NCBI GenBank assembly: GCA_035293845.1
Contig: DATGMB010000038.1
Span: 1 to 19,079 of the forward strand
DNA from: DATGMB01 sp035293845
GTDB taxonomy: Bacteria; Acidobacteriota; Terriglobia; Bryobacterales; Bryobacteraceae
DNA: 19,079 nucleotides
Direction of reading: 5' to 3'
In this document: one piece after another, positions 1 to 6,626 of the stretch
Layout of the letters: every line of letters starts with the position of its first letter
Numbering within the stretch: the stretch's first letter is position 1
Position numbers and translations under genes: made by a program
The notes under the pieces: generated by a model
Told to the model about the DNA's origin: nothing
What the model saw: only the letters and a program-made list of their open reading frames with translations
Databases searched by the model: none

Positions 1-72
1 GCTTAGAGGGGGAATGTCGAATCGAAATTATTTATGACGCACATCCGGTCCCTACCGGGTTTGTGCGCGTTC

Positions 73-814
73 TTACTGCTCCAGCACGTCGTGAAGGTAA
101 TTGACCATCACGCGGCGCGGTTTCTTCGGCAATTCGATCTGCACCGGCAGCGTGGTGCTGCCCTTCATGCGCGCCGAACCAAGCCGGGAAATGGGCCCGT
201 CGAAATCGGCGTAGATCGGCACCAGCATCAGGAAATCGGCGGGAACACCGCTCTGAACAAGCGAGCCTTTCAGCAGAAATTTGCCGTTCGATTCCGGCGT
301 CACCGTGTAATCCAGGTTGTATTTCGGCAGCGCCGTGCCGTATACCGATTCCGAAAAGAACCAGTCCATCTTATGGTTGCCCGCGGCGTCCATGCCGGGC
401 GTCATATGCTGCTCGACGGTGAACTGCAGAAACAATGCCGCCGAGAAATCGGCGAAACCGTCCGACAGCCAGGGCGCGGTCGAAGCTCTCGTGAACCGAG
501 TCCTGGTCGGTCAGGCTCTTTAGATAACTCTTCTCAATGGACGGAACCGGGGTGAGGTCGAACTCGCCCTCTCCGACAAAGACCACAACCGTATCGTGTC
601 CCATCGCCGGCGCGGTGAAGCCGATGGTCCCGCTCTTCAGCGTGAGCGTGCCGGCGTCGCGATGAAGGACGATGTTATCGGCCACAAAGGCGCCGGTAAT
701 CGGAGCCTGGCGCAAGGCCTGGTAAACGGGATCGGCTGCAACGGGAGCGGCGGCAGCAACAGCGGTGCACAGCCCGAGCACGGCCGTTCGGGCTGCCGGA
801 TGGAGTCGGAGCAT
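73..814 (-). pseudogene. Collapsed M1-family aminopeptidase-like gene (internal deletions and frameshift)
   Basis: The ATG at 812-814 opens a signal-peptide-like N-terminus (MLRLHPAAR, then an Ala/Val-rich core ending near VAADP). A beta-rich segment ending in HESFDRAL follows. Near position 472 the homology moves to another frame, where WLSDGFADFSAALFLQ can be read. This resembles the segment just after the zinc site of M1 peptidases. Near 424 it jumps again to EQHMTPGMD and MDWFFSESVYGTALPKY, typical of the C-terminal part of acidobacterial M1-like proteins, and ends at the stop at 73-75. The catalytic HEXXH region and well over a hundred residues between these blocks are absent. About 240 codons remain where such proteins usually have 600-900. 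The frame change means no single ORF covers both ends. I read it as a deletion remnant; family memory supports this but no alignment was run. A sequence-assembly collapse is the alternative. Confidence 0.62.
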
Positions 815-907
815 ATGGGATGGATCAGCGACCGAGTAACTGTACCATAGATCACAAGTTTCTGGAAATGTATATCTTTTCCTTCCGATTCCGAGCGCGC
901 GTCGGTC
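815..907. promoter_or_regulatory. Divergent intergenic region with AT-rich core
   Basis: This short spacer lies between the minus-strand peptidase remnant and the plus-strand RMD1 gene. Its centre (about 838-886) is clearly richer in A/T than anything around it. A TATATC hexamer at 871-876 could serve as a -10 element for the plus-strand gene, but the matching -35 position (TAGATC) is poor. No Shine-Dalgarno sequence is visible before the GTG at 908. It is the likely promoter region for one or both genes; specific elements are not supported. Confidence 0.3.
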
Positions 908-2080
908 GTGCAGGCGATCTCCGGGCGTTTGCCAGCCCGTCCGATAGGATGGCGGCGCATCGGTAGCCCGGTTGCCTACACTGGTACCGTGCCCATCTGC
1001 CGCGGATCCTTGCACGCGCTGCTGCTCTACGATGTGGCGGAAGCGTTCGACCTGGATCGGCTCCGGGCGCTGCTCGGCGCGGAGCCTCCGGGGCGCTCTC
1101 CCGGTTTCAAGTTGCCGGCGCCCGAGTACGTCCGCTTCGAGCGCCCTCCGGTGCAGGAGTCCTGCGACCCGGTGCAACTGGCCACCGGGGAATCCGCGGC
1201 CGCCAGCCTTCGCTACTTCGATTACGGCGTGGTGAGCCTTGAGATCGTGATGCCGTTCGAGACCGATTGGCCGGGCCTGATCTCGCTCTCCAACCGCTGG
1301 ATCGAGGCCGGAGAAGTGGAGCGCCGCGGAACGAAAACCGTTCGCGACCGACTCGCCCGGCTGCAGCCCGCGTTGCACAAACCGTATCCGGAGTGGCTCG
1401 ACGAGGCATACTATGTAATCCATCTGCAAGAGGTCGACGAGGGGACGGGCGTAGCGCCCGCGGGATCGGAGTTGATCCGCCGCTACGGCCGCGAGATCAT
1501 CCAGGTGATCCGCGGCGAGACGCAGGTTCTTTCCGAAGGCGAACAGAACGACGTTTTCGCGGCGAGTCTGAGCTACTATCCGACGGACCTCCTCGTAGTC
1601 GGCTGGCTGGCGGCCATGGTTTACGACACGCCCGAAGGCGCCGCGCCGCTGATTCAGTTGCTCGAGTACGCCAACACGCAGCTTCTCGAATACCGGCGCT
1701 ATGACGAGATCCTGACGCCGCTGATGGCAGCCACTTATGCCGCGCTCGAACGGCGGGGCGGCCTGCTCTCCCGCTGGCGCCTGGCGCGGGAAGCATCGCA
1801 CCTGAACCAGCTCCGCCTCGAGGTCACCGAGCTGACCGAACGGGCCGACCACGCGATCAAATTTTTGAGCGATATGTATTACGCGCGGTGTTACCGCCTG
1901 GCCGCGGGCAAGGTCGGCGCCGACGACTACCGGAGCCTGGTTGACGAGAAACTACAGACAGCCGCCGAGCTGTACGAGTTCATGGTCAATGAATTCCGCG
2001 AAGCCCGCAGTTTCATTCTGGAGCTGCTGGTGATCACGATCCTGATCATCGAGCTGGTGCCGATTTTTCGCGGGCGGTGA
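908..2080 (+). CDS. RMD1/YagE (DUF155) family membrane-anchored protein
   Basis: The protein is 390 aa from the GTG at 908; an in-frame GTG at 989 would give 363 aa. Neither has a clear ribosome binding site, and the family-like sequence begins only around LHALLLYDVAEAFD, so the start is uncertain. The body is hydrophilic and helical. The C-terminus has the family hallmark: a long helical stretch (EKLQTAAELYEFMVNEF), then EARSFILELLVITILIIELV as a single C-terminal membrane anchor with only a few residues after it. The yeast and mitochondrial relatives (RMD1, RMD8, RMND1) are linked to meiosis or mitochondrial translation; the bacterial role is not established. It overlaps the convergent radical SAM gene by 35 bp at its 3' end. 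There is no obvious functional link to the cytochrome cluster. Confidence 0.8.
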   Translation: MQAISGRLPARPIGWRRIGSPVAYTGTVPICRGSLHALLLYDVAEAFDLDRLRALLGAEPPGRSPGFKLPAPEYVRFERPPVQESCDPVQLATGESAAASLRYFDYGVVSLEIVMPFETDWPGLISLSNRWIEAGEVERRGTKTVRDRLARLQPALHKPYPEWLDEAYYVIHLQEVDEGTGVAPAGSELIRRYGREIIQVIRGETQVLSEGEQNDVFAASLSYYPTDLLVVGWLAAMVYDTPEGAAPLIQLLEYANTQLLEYRRYDEILTPLMAATYAALERRGGLLSRWRLAREASHLNQLRLEVTELTERADHAIKFLSDMYYARCYRLAAGKVGADDYRSLVDEKLQTAAELYEFMVNEFREARSFILELLVITILIIELVPIFRGR

Positions 2081-3152
2081 GAACGCCTGCCGGAGCGGCT
2101 GCCGTCTCCGGCTGGTACGTGCACCGCGGGTCCGGCGCCAGATAATCGCCGGTAAGGGCAAACGCGCGTGCGCGCGAGCCGCCGCACAGCTTGCGGTACT
2201 CGCAGACTCCACACTTGCCATGGCGCGCGTCGGCGTCGCGAAGCTCCAGAAACAACGGCGAATTGCGGTAGACGTGCACCAGAGAGTCCACCCGCACATT
2301 GCCGGCGGAGATCGGCAGAAAGCCGCTCGGATAGATTTCGCCGGTATGGGAGATGAAGATAAAGCCGCGCCCGTCGCTCACTCCCGCGGTGCGCCAGACG
2401 GTCCGTTCGGGCTCTGGCTCGCACATCTCCTCGCGCATCCGCCGCGCCAGATAGCGGCGGTAATGCATCGCTTCCGTCGTCTTGATATCGAAGGAGACGC
2501 GCCGGGATAACTGGAAGAGCGTCTCGAAGACCTGCTCGTATTCCTCCGCGGCCAGATCGTCGCCCTCCAGGGCGCGTCCGGTGAGGATCAGGAAGAAGAG
2601 GCTCCACATGCGCGCTCCGGTTCTCGCGGCGATTTCCGCGATACGGCCGAGCTGATGCATGTTGCGCCGGGTGACCGTGGTCTGAAGCTGCGTCTCGAGG
2701 CCGATGCGCTGCGCTTCTTCGAGCGCATCGACCGCCCGGTCGAAGGTGCCGGGCACGCCGCGGAAGCCATCGTGCGTGGCAGCGTCGGCTCCGTCGAGGC
2801 TGATCGCCATGCGGGCCACGCCGCAATCCTGGAAGGCGTGGATCACGTCCCGGGTCAGTAAGGGCGTGGCGCTGGGACTGATGTTCGTTCTCAGTCCCAG
2901 CTCCACGCTGCGGCGGAGGAGGGGGAACAGATCCGGCCGCTTGAGAGGGTCGCCGCCGGTAAAGACCATTAAGGGATTGCCAAATTCCCTGACGGTCTCC
3001 AGGAGCCGGCCGGCTTCCCCGGTGGTGAGTTCGGATGAGTGCCGCCAGGGGGAAGCCGAGGCGCGGCAGTGCGCGCAGGCCAGGTCGCATGCCTGCGTCA
3101 TTTCCCAGATCACCAGCAGCGGAGCTTCATCGAACCTCATGGCAGACTGCAT
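2046..3152 (-). CDS. Radical SAM/SPASM domain protein (TIGR04053-like)
   Basis: A 368-aa protein. The N-terminal radical SAM core carries CDLACAHC (C22, C26, C29, the CX3CX2C site for the [4Fe-4S] cluster that cleaves S-adenosylmethionine), then FTGGDPLKRPDLF (GGDP in place of GGEP) and SLDGADAATHDGFRG. The C-terminus has a SPASM-like cysteine set, CGVCEYRKLCGG with C314, C317, C323 and C344, for an auxiliary cluster. Overall it resembles the TIGR04053 group, related to NirJ/AhbD-type haem-modifying and peptide-modifying enzymes. The substrate is unknown. A second Met lies four codons in (MRFDEAP), and neither start has a convincing ribosome binding site. It is transcribed away from the cytochrome operon across the 384-nt gap, so a shared regulatory region and a haem-related role are possible but only inferred. 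Confidence 0.85.
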   Translation of the reverse strand: MQSAMRFDEAPLLVIWEMTQACDLACAHCRASASPWRHSSELTTGEAGRLLETVREFGNPLMVFTGGDPLKRPDLFPLLRRSVELGLRTNISPSATPLLTRDVIHAFQDCGVARMAISLDGADAATHDGFRGVPGTFDRAVDALEEAQRIGLETQLQTTVTRRNMHQLGRIAEIAARTGARMWSLFFLILTGRALEGDDLAAEEYEQVFETLFQLSRRVSFDIKTTEAMHYRRYLARRMREEMCEPEPERTVWRTAGVSDGRGFIFISHTGEIYPSGFLPISAGNVRVDSLVHVYRNSPLFLELRDADARHGKCGVCEYRKLCGGSRARAFALTGDYLAPDPRCTYQPETAAAPAGVLTAREKSAPAR

Positions 3153-3361
3153 TGCAATCGATGCGCCGGAGTCAGCGGCCCGTTTTTGAGCAGTCTGGAA
3201 TACCCAGGCGAGCCATTCCGCGCAGAAAGCTGCGCCATCCCACCCAACCGGCCGCTCTCCGGGGGCGCTCCGGGTGGGCGCCGCATGGCGTCAACGATAG
3301 GGACCGCCATACCGCCGCGACTTAGCGGAAACGAGGCGCCGGGTGAGACGCGGCGAACGAT

Positions 3362-3377
3362 TGGCGGATCGGGTGCA
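3362..3377 (+). promoter_or_regulatory. Candidate sigma-54 (-24/-12) promoter for the cytochrome operon
   Basis: TGGCGGATCGGGTGCA keeps the obligatory GG-N10-GC spacing of sigma-54 promoters and matches TGGC and TGCA of the consensus TGGCAC-N5-TTGCA, with three mismatches. Transcription would begin near 3388, giving a leader of about 150 nt that contains the hairpin at 3431-3493. An NtrC-type activator is encoded about 14 kb downstream. In GC-rich DNA such a match can arise by chance, so this is tentative. Confidence 0.33.
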
Positions 3378-3430
3378 CACACCGGCAGCGCGTGACAGTT
3401 GAATTCTCTGGCAGTACAAGGACAGAGAAG

Positions 3431-3493
3431 CGGCGGGCTGGGTCAAAGCGCGGCGGCTTGAGCAATTCGGCGCAGACCAAGCCCAACCCGCCG
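3431..3493 (+). promoter_or_regulatory. Long-range hairpin in the probable leader of the decaheme cytochrome gene
   Basis: CGGCGGGCTGGG (3431-3442) pairs with CCCAACCCGCCG (3482-3493) over 11 of 12 positions, with one C-A mismatch. The 39-nt apical part holds TCAA/TTGA and GCGC/GCGC complementarities. The 3' arm ends 43 nt before the ATG at 3537 and is followed by GGCCTTTAAC, not a long T run. It could be an attenuator, a stabilising 5' structure or a protein-binding element. No known riboswitch class was recognised. Confidence 0.45.
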
Positions 3494-3536
3494 GCCTTTA
3501 ACGGATACGGAAGAGCACGAAACAAGTGGAGCAGTT

Positions 3537-5654
3537 ATGAAACTTCATAGCAGAATCAGGAAAGCGGGCATCTGGACGTTGATCGTGGCCAGCTTGACCG
3601 CCGCTCAGGAAGTGCGCCGCTACTCACCGCATGAGAAGGCCTTCTATGCGGATCCACGGACTGTCGAGTTCGTCCGTCCGGGGCTGGTGGTTCAGGTGAC
3701 CGGCGCAACCGTAGCTCCGGATGGAACCATTACGGCGCAATATACGGTGGCGGACCCCAGCGGACTGCCTCTCGATACGGCCGGCGTAACGACGCCCGGC
3801 TCGATCCGCCTGAGCTTCGTGGCGGCAGTTCTGCCCAACGGGCAGGAACAATATACGGCCTATACGACCAGGACCGTTACCGGCTCGCTGATCGCATCCA
3901 CCAACCAGCCCGGCGCCGATTCGGGCGGCACGACCACGCCGCTGGGCCCGGGCGCCTATCAATATGTCTTCAAGACCAAAGCGCCCGCAGGGTTCGATGC
4001 CGGCGCGACCCACACCATCGGCGTTTACGGATCGCGCGACCTGACGGCCTTCAATCTTGGCACCAATTACGCGAGCACGACCTTCAATTTCGTGCCGAAC
4101 GGCGCCAAGGTGACGCACACCCGCGATGTCATCGAGACCGCAAGCTGCAATGCCTGTCACGACCAGTTATCGGCGCACGGCGGCTCGCGGCGCGGCCTGA
4201 ACCTCTGCGTCATGTGCCATACCCCGCAACTGGTCGACCCGAATAACGGCTATCAGATGGACGCCAAGGTCTTCTTCCATAAGCTGCACATGGGCGCGAA
4301 TCTGCCGAGCGTCAAGGCCGGCACTCCGTATGCGATCACCACCAGCTTCGGGACCTCGGACTTCTCAAAGGTCGTGTTCCCGGCGGACCCGGCCGATCCG
4401 CGCCGCTGCGAAACCTGCCATGCGCAGGATACCGGCGCCGCGCAGAAAACCGCCTATCTCACCAATCCGACCCGCGCGGCCTGCGGCTCCTGCCATGACG
4501 ACGTGGACTTCGCTTCCGGCAAAAACCACGCCGGCGGGCCGCAGTTCGACGACAATCTCTGCGCCACGTGCCACATCCCGCAGGGTGAGCTCGATTTCGA
4601 CGCGTCGATCAAAGGCGCGCACGTGGCTCCCACCGCATCGAGCCTGCTTTCCGGGTTGAACGTCACGATCAAAGGCGTCACGAACACGGCGGCCGGGAGC
4701 GCCCCGGCGGTGACGTTCACCGTGACGGACAAGAACAACGCCACTGTGCCGCTCTCCGCTCTGGGCTCGATCTCCTTCACCATGGCGGGACCAACGACGG
4801 ATTACGGATATACCAGCTTCGGCAGCGACACCGGCAACACTCCGGGTTATGTCACGGAGAGCGCTGCGAAGGCCTCCTGCGACGCGAGCGGGCTCTGCAC
4901 CTATAACTTCACCCACACGGTTCCGGCGGGAGCATCCGGCACCTTCGCGATCGGCGTGGAAGCACGGCGGAGCGAAACGATTCTCGCCGGCACCACCAAG
5001 CAGCAGACGGTCCAATACGGCGCGCCGAACCAGGTGACTTACTTTTCGGTGGATGGCTCGCCCGTGGCGAAGCGGCGGCAGGTCGTCGCGCTGGCCAATT
5101 GCAACAAGTGCCACGTATCGCTCTCCGTCCACGGCGGCCTGCGCAACAACACGGAGTATTGCGTGCTCTGCCATAACCCGTCCAACACCGATTTCACGAT
5201 GCGGCCGATCGCCCAGGTGGCGTCCGACAAACCGCAACCGCCGCAAGGCATCAATTTCAACCTGCTGGTCCACCGCATCCACGACGGGGTGAACATGCAG
5301 GCAGCCGGGAGGAGCTACGTCGTCGTCGGCTACGGCGGCAGCCACAACGACTTCAGCGACACGCTGTTTCCGGCGATGAGTCCCAACGGCCAGGCCACCG
5401 ATCTCGCCAACTGCTCGATGTGCCACGTCAACGGCAGCGAGCAGAATCTGCCCACGGGACGCAACCAGGTGACCGATCCGCAAGGACCGATCAATCCGGT
5501 TCTGCCGGTCGCGTCGGCCTGTTCTGGTTGCCACGTCGATATGCCGGCGGCGTCGCACTTCCTCTCGAACTCGAACAGCCTCGGCGAAAGCTGCGCGGTG
5601 TGTCACGGAACCGGCGGCGCCTTCAGCGTCGGCCAGGTGCATGCGCAGTACTAA
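3537..5654 (+). CDS. OmcA/MtrC-family decaheme c-type cytochrome
   Basis: A 705-aa exported protein with exactly ten CXXCH haem sites. The ATG is preceded by GGAG six bases upstream. The layout matches the MtrC/OmcA fold: signal peptide (1 to about 23, ending LTAAQ), beta domain I (about 45-195), a first pentaheme block (C204 to the CATCH at 342), beta domain II (about 370-510, opening LNVTIKGVTNT), and a second pentaheme block (CNKCH at 522 to CAVCH at 686). Haem blocks of five flanked by split beta domains are the family signature. In Shewanella such proteins are cell-surface terminal reductases that receive electrons from the MtrAB conduit. Here mtrA- and mtrB-like genes follow directly. 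No lipobox cysteine is visible after the signal peptide, unlike Shewanella MtrC and OmcA. Decaheme type and family are secure; surface location and substrate are inferred. Confidence 0.93.
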   Translation: MKLHSRIRKAGIWTLIVASLTAAQEVRRYSPHEKAFYADPRTVEFVRPGLVVQVTGATVAPDGTITAQYTVADPSGLPLDTAGVTTPGSIRLSFVAAVLPNGQEQYTAYTTRTVTGSLIASTNQPGADSGGTTTPLGPGAYQYVFKTKAPAGFDAGATHTIGVYGSRDLTAFNLGTNYASTTFNFVPNGAKVTHTRDVIETASCNACHDQLSAHGGSRRGLNLCVMCHTPQLVDPNNGYQMDAKVFFHKLHMGANLPSVKAGTPYAITTSFGTSDFSKVVFPADPADPRRCETCHAQDTGAAQKTAYLTNPTRAACGSCHDDVDFASGKNHAGGPQFDDNLCATCHIPQGELDFDASIKGAHVAPTASSLLSGLNVTIKGVTNTAAGSAPAVTFTVTDKNNATVPLSALGSISFTMAGPTTDYGYTSFGSDTGNTPGYVTESAAKASCDASGLCTYNFTHTVPAGASGTFAIGVEARRSETILAGTTKQQTVQYGAPNQVTYFSVDGSPVAKRRQVVALANCNKCHVSLSVHGGLRNNTEYCVLCHNPSNTDFTMRPIAQVASDKPQPPQGINFNLLVHRIHDGVNMQAAGRSYVVVGYGGSHNDFSDTLFPAMSPNGQATDLANCSMCHVNGSEQNLPTGRNQVTDPQGPINPVLPVASACSGCHVDMPAASHFLSNSNSLGESCAVCHGTGGAFSVGQVHAQY

Positions 5655-5690
5655 GTGGGATCGGGGGCCGCTGCCAAACCGGAACCGGGA

Positions 5691-6626
5691 ATGCTGAACC
5701 ATCGCGCGATCGCTCTCAGTATCGTTCCGCTCCTGCTGGCCGCGGCCGCTGCCGCGCAGAACGCAGCGGCTGTGGTCGCGCCCGCGGCAGCGGCCTCTCC
5801 CTACGCCGGATCGCAGGCGTGCCAGACCTGCCACGAAGACCTGTACAACGGCGTCATGAAGAGCCCCCACGCGGCCGTGGAGACGGATCACAGGCGCGGC
5901 TTTGCAGGCAAAGCCTGCGAATCGTGCCACGGTCCGGGGGCGAAACATGCGGAGTCGGCCTCGGCGGCGGATATCCGGGTCCCATCGAAACTGGCCGCCG
6001 CGGCCGCCGATCGAATCTGCTTGAGCTGCCACCTCAACGAAGAGACTCGGTCCGGCCGCCTGCAAAGCAGCCATGCGAAAAACCAGGTTCCCTGTACGAG
6101 CTGTCATCAGATTCACGCCGCGGGACCCCTCGGACTCCTGCCGCATGGGCAGGCCGCCGTCAACGCGCAGTGCGAGCGCTGCCATGTCAATGTGGTGGCC
6201 CAGTTCCAACAGCCCAATCACCACCGCGTGCCGGAGAATGCCATGAGCTGCGTGGACTGTCACAACCCGCATGGCAGCCTCCGTCCCGCGATGGGCCGGG
6301 CGTTCGCCGGAAACGAACCGGGCTGCCTGAACTGTCACGGCGACAAGCGCGGGCCCTTCGCCTTCGAGCACGCGCCGGTGCGTTTCGAGGGCTGCCAGAC
6401 CTGCCATGAGCCCCATGGTTCGTCGAATCCCCGCATGCTGACGCGCGCTCAGGTGCGGTTTGTGTGCCTGGAATGCCACGCGAACCTGCCCGCGATGAAC
6501 TCGAGGCCGGTGGCGGGCGTAGTGCCGCCGGCGTTTCACGATTTGCGCTCGCCGGTCTACCAGAACTGCACGGTATGCCATCAAAAGATCCACGGCAGCC
6601 ACGTGGACAGGAACCTCCTGAAATGA
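5691..6626 (+). CDS. MtrA/DmsE-family periplasmic decaheme c-type cytochrome
   Basis: 311 aa from the ATG at 5691, with a clean signal peptide (LNHRAIALSIVPLLLAAAAAAQ). An in-frame GTG at 5655, directly after the upstream stop, would add 12 unlikely residues. Ten CXXCH motifs run from C44 (CQTCH) to C293 (CTVCH), followed by a short tail. Size and haem number fit MtrA, PioA and DmsE, the elongated decaheme protein that sits inside the MtrB barrel and carries electrons across the outer membrane. Typical CxxCHxPHG-like spacing occurs (CVDCHNPHGS, CQTCHEPHGS). It starts 36 nt after the MtrC-like gene and overlaps the barrel gene by ATGATGA, so translational coupling with its partner is likely. 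Confidence 0.93.
   Translation: MLNHRAIALSIVPLLLAAAAAAQNAAAVVAPAAAASPYAGSQACQTCHEDLYNGVMKSPHAAVETDHRRGFAGKACESCHGPGAKHAESASAADIRVPSKLAAAAADRICLSCHLNEETRSGRLQSSHAKNQVPCTSCHQIHAAGPLGLLPHGQAAVNAQCERCHVNVVAQFQQPNHHRVPENAMSCVDCHNPHGSLRPAMGRAFAGNEPGCLNCHGDKRGPFAFEHAPVRFEGCQTCHEPHGSSNPRMLTRAQVRFVCLECHANLPAMNSRPVAGVVPPAFHDLRSPVYQNCTVCHQKIHGSHVDRNLLK

Larger units (their letters stand above)
3153..3536. other. 384-nt intergenic region between divergent radical SAM and decaheme genes
   Basis: No convincing gene lies here; short ORFs on both strands lack ribosome binding sites and protein-like composition. The radical SAM start sits in an ATTGCAAT palindrome at 3151-3158. GGAAT/ATTCC at roughly 3197-3219 could form a weak hairpin. 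The right half holds a candidate -24/-12 site (3362-3377), a strong long-range hairpin (3431-3493) and the GGAG ribosome binding site just before the ATG at 3537. I looked for GEMM-type (c-di-GMP/cGAMP) riboswitch signatures, which occur upstream of multiheme cytochromes in Geobacter, and did not find them. Confidence 0.6.

Noticed and set aside
1..72. Terminator downstream of the peptidase remnant (CCGGT/ACCGG near 46-59)
   Set aside because: Five base pairs with no clear T tract; indistinguishable from chance.
815..1852. Upstream extension of the peptidase remnant frame into a 493-codon ORF
   Set aside because: The extra 346 codons are antisense to the RMD1 gene and look non-protein-like; homology begins at the ATG at 814.
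3137..3525. Short minus-strand open frames in the gap before the decaheme gene
   Set aside because: No ribosome binding sites, no plausible protein composition, and they cover the hairpin and promoter region.
3388..3536. GEMM-type (c-di-GMP or cGAMP) riboswitch in the decaheme leader
   Set aside because: A GTCAAAGC stretch looked suggestive, but the conserved GEMM blocks (GGGACGCAAAGC and the GGTAGC/GGGTTACCG pair) are absent on both strands.
4365..6602. 745-codon open frame on the minus strand
   Set aside because: It lies antisense to the two decaheme genes, whose haem motifs fix the true frame. Its translation is rich in Arg, Ala and His with no recognisable domain, typical of a GC-rich shadow frame.
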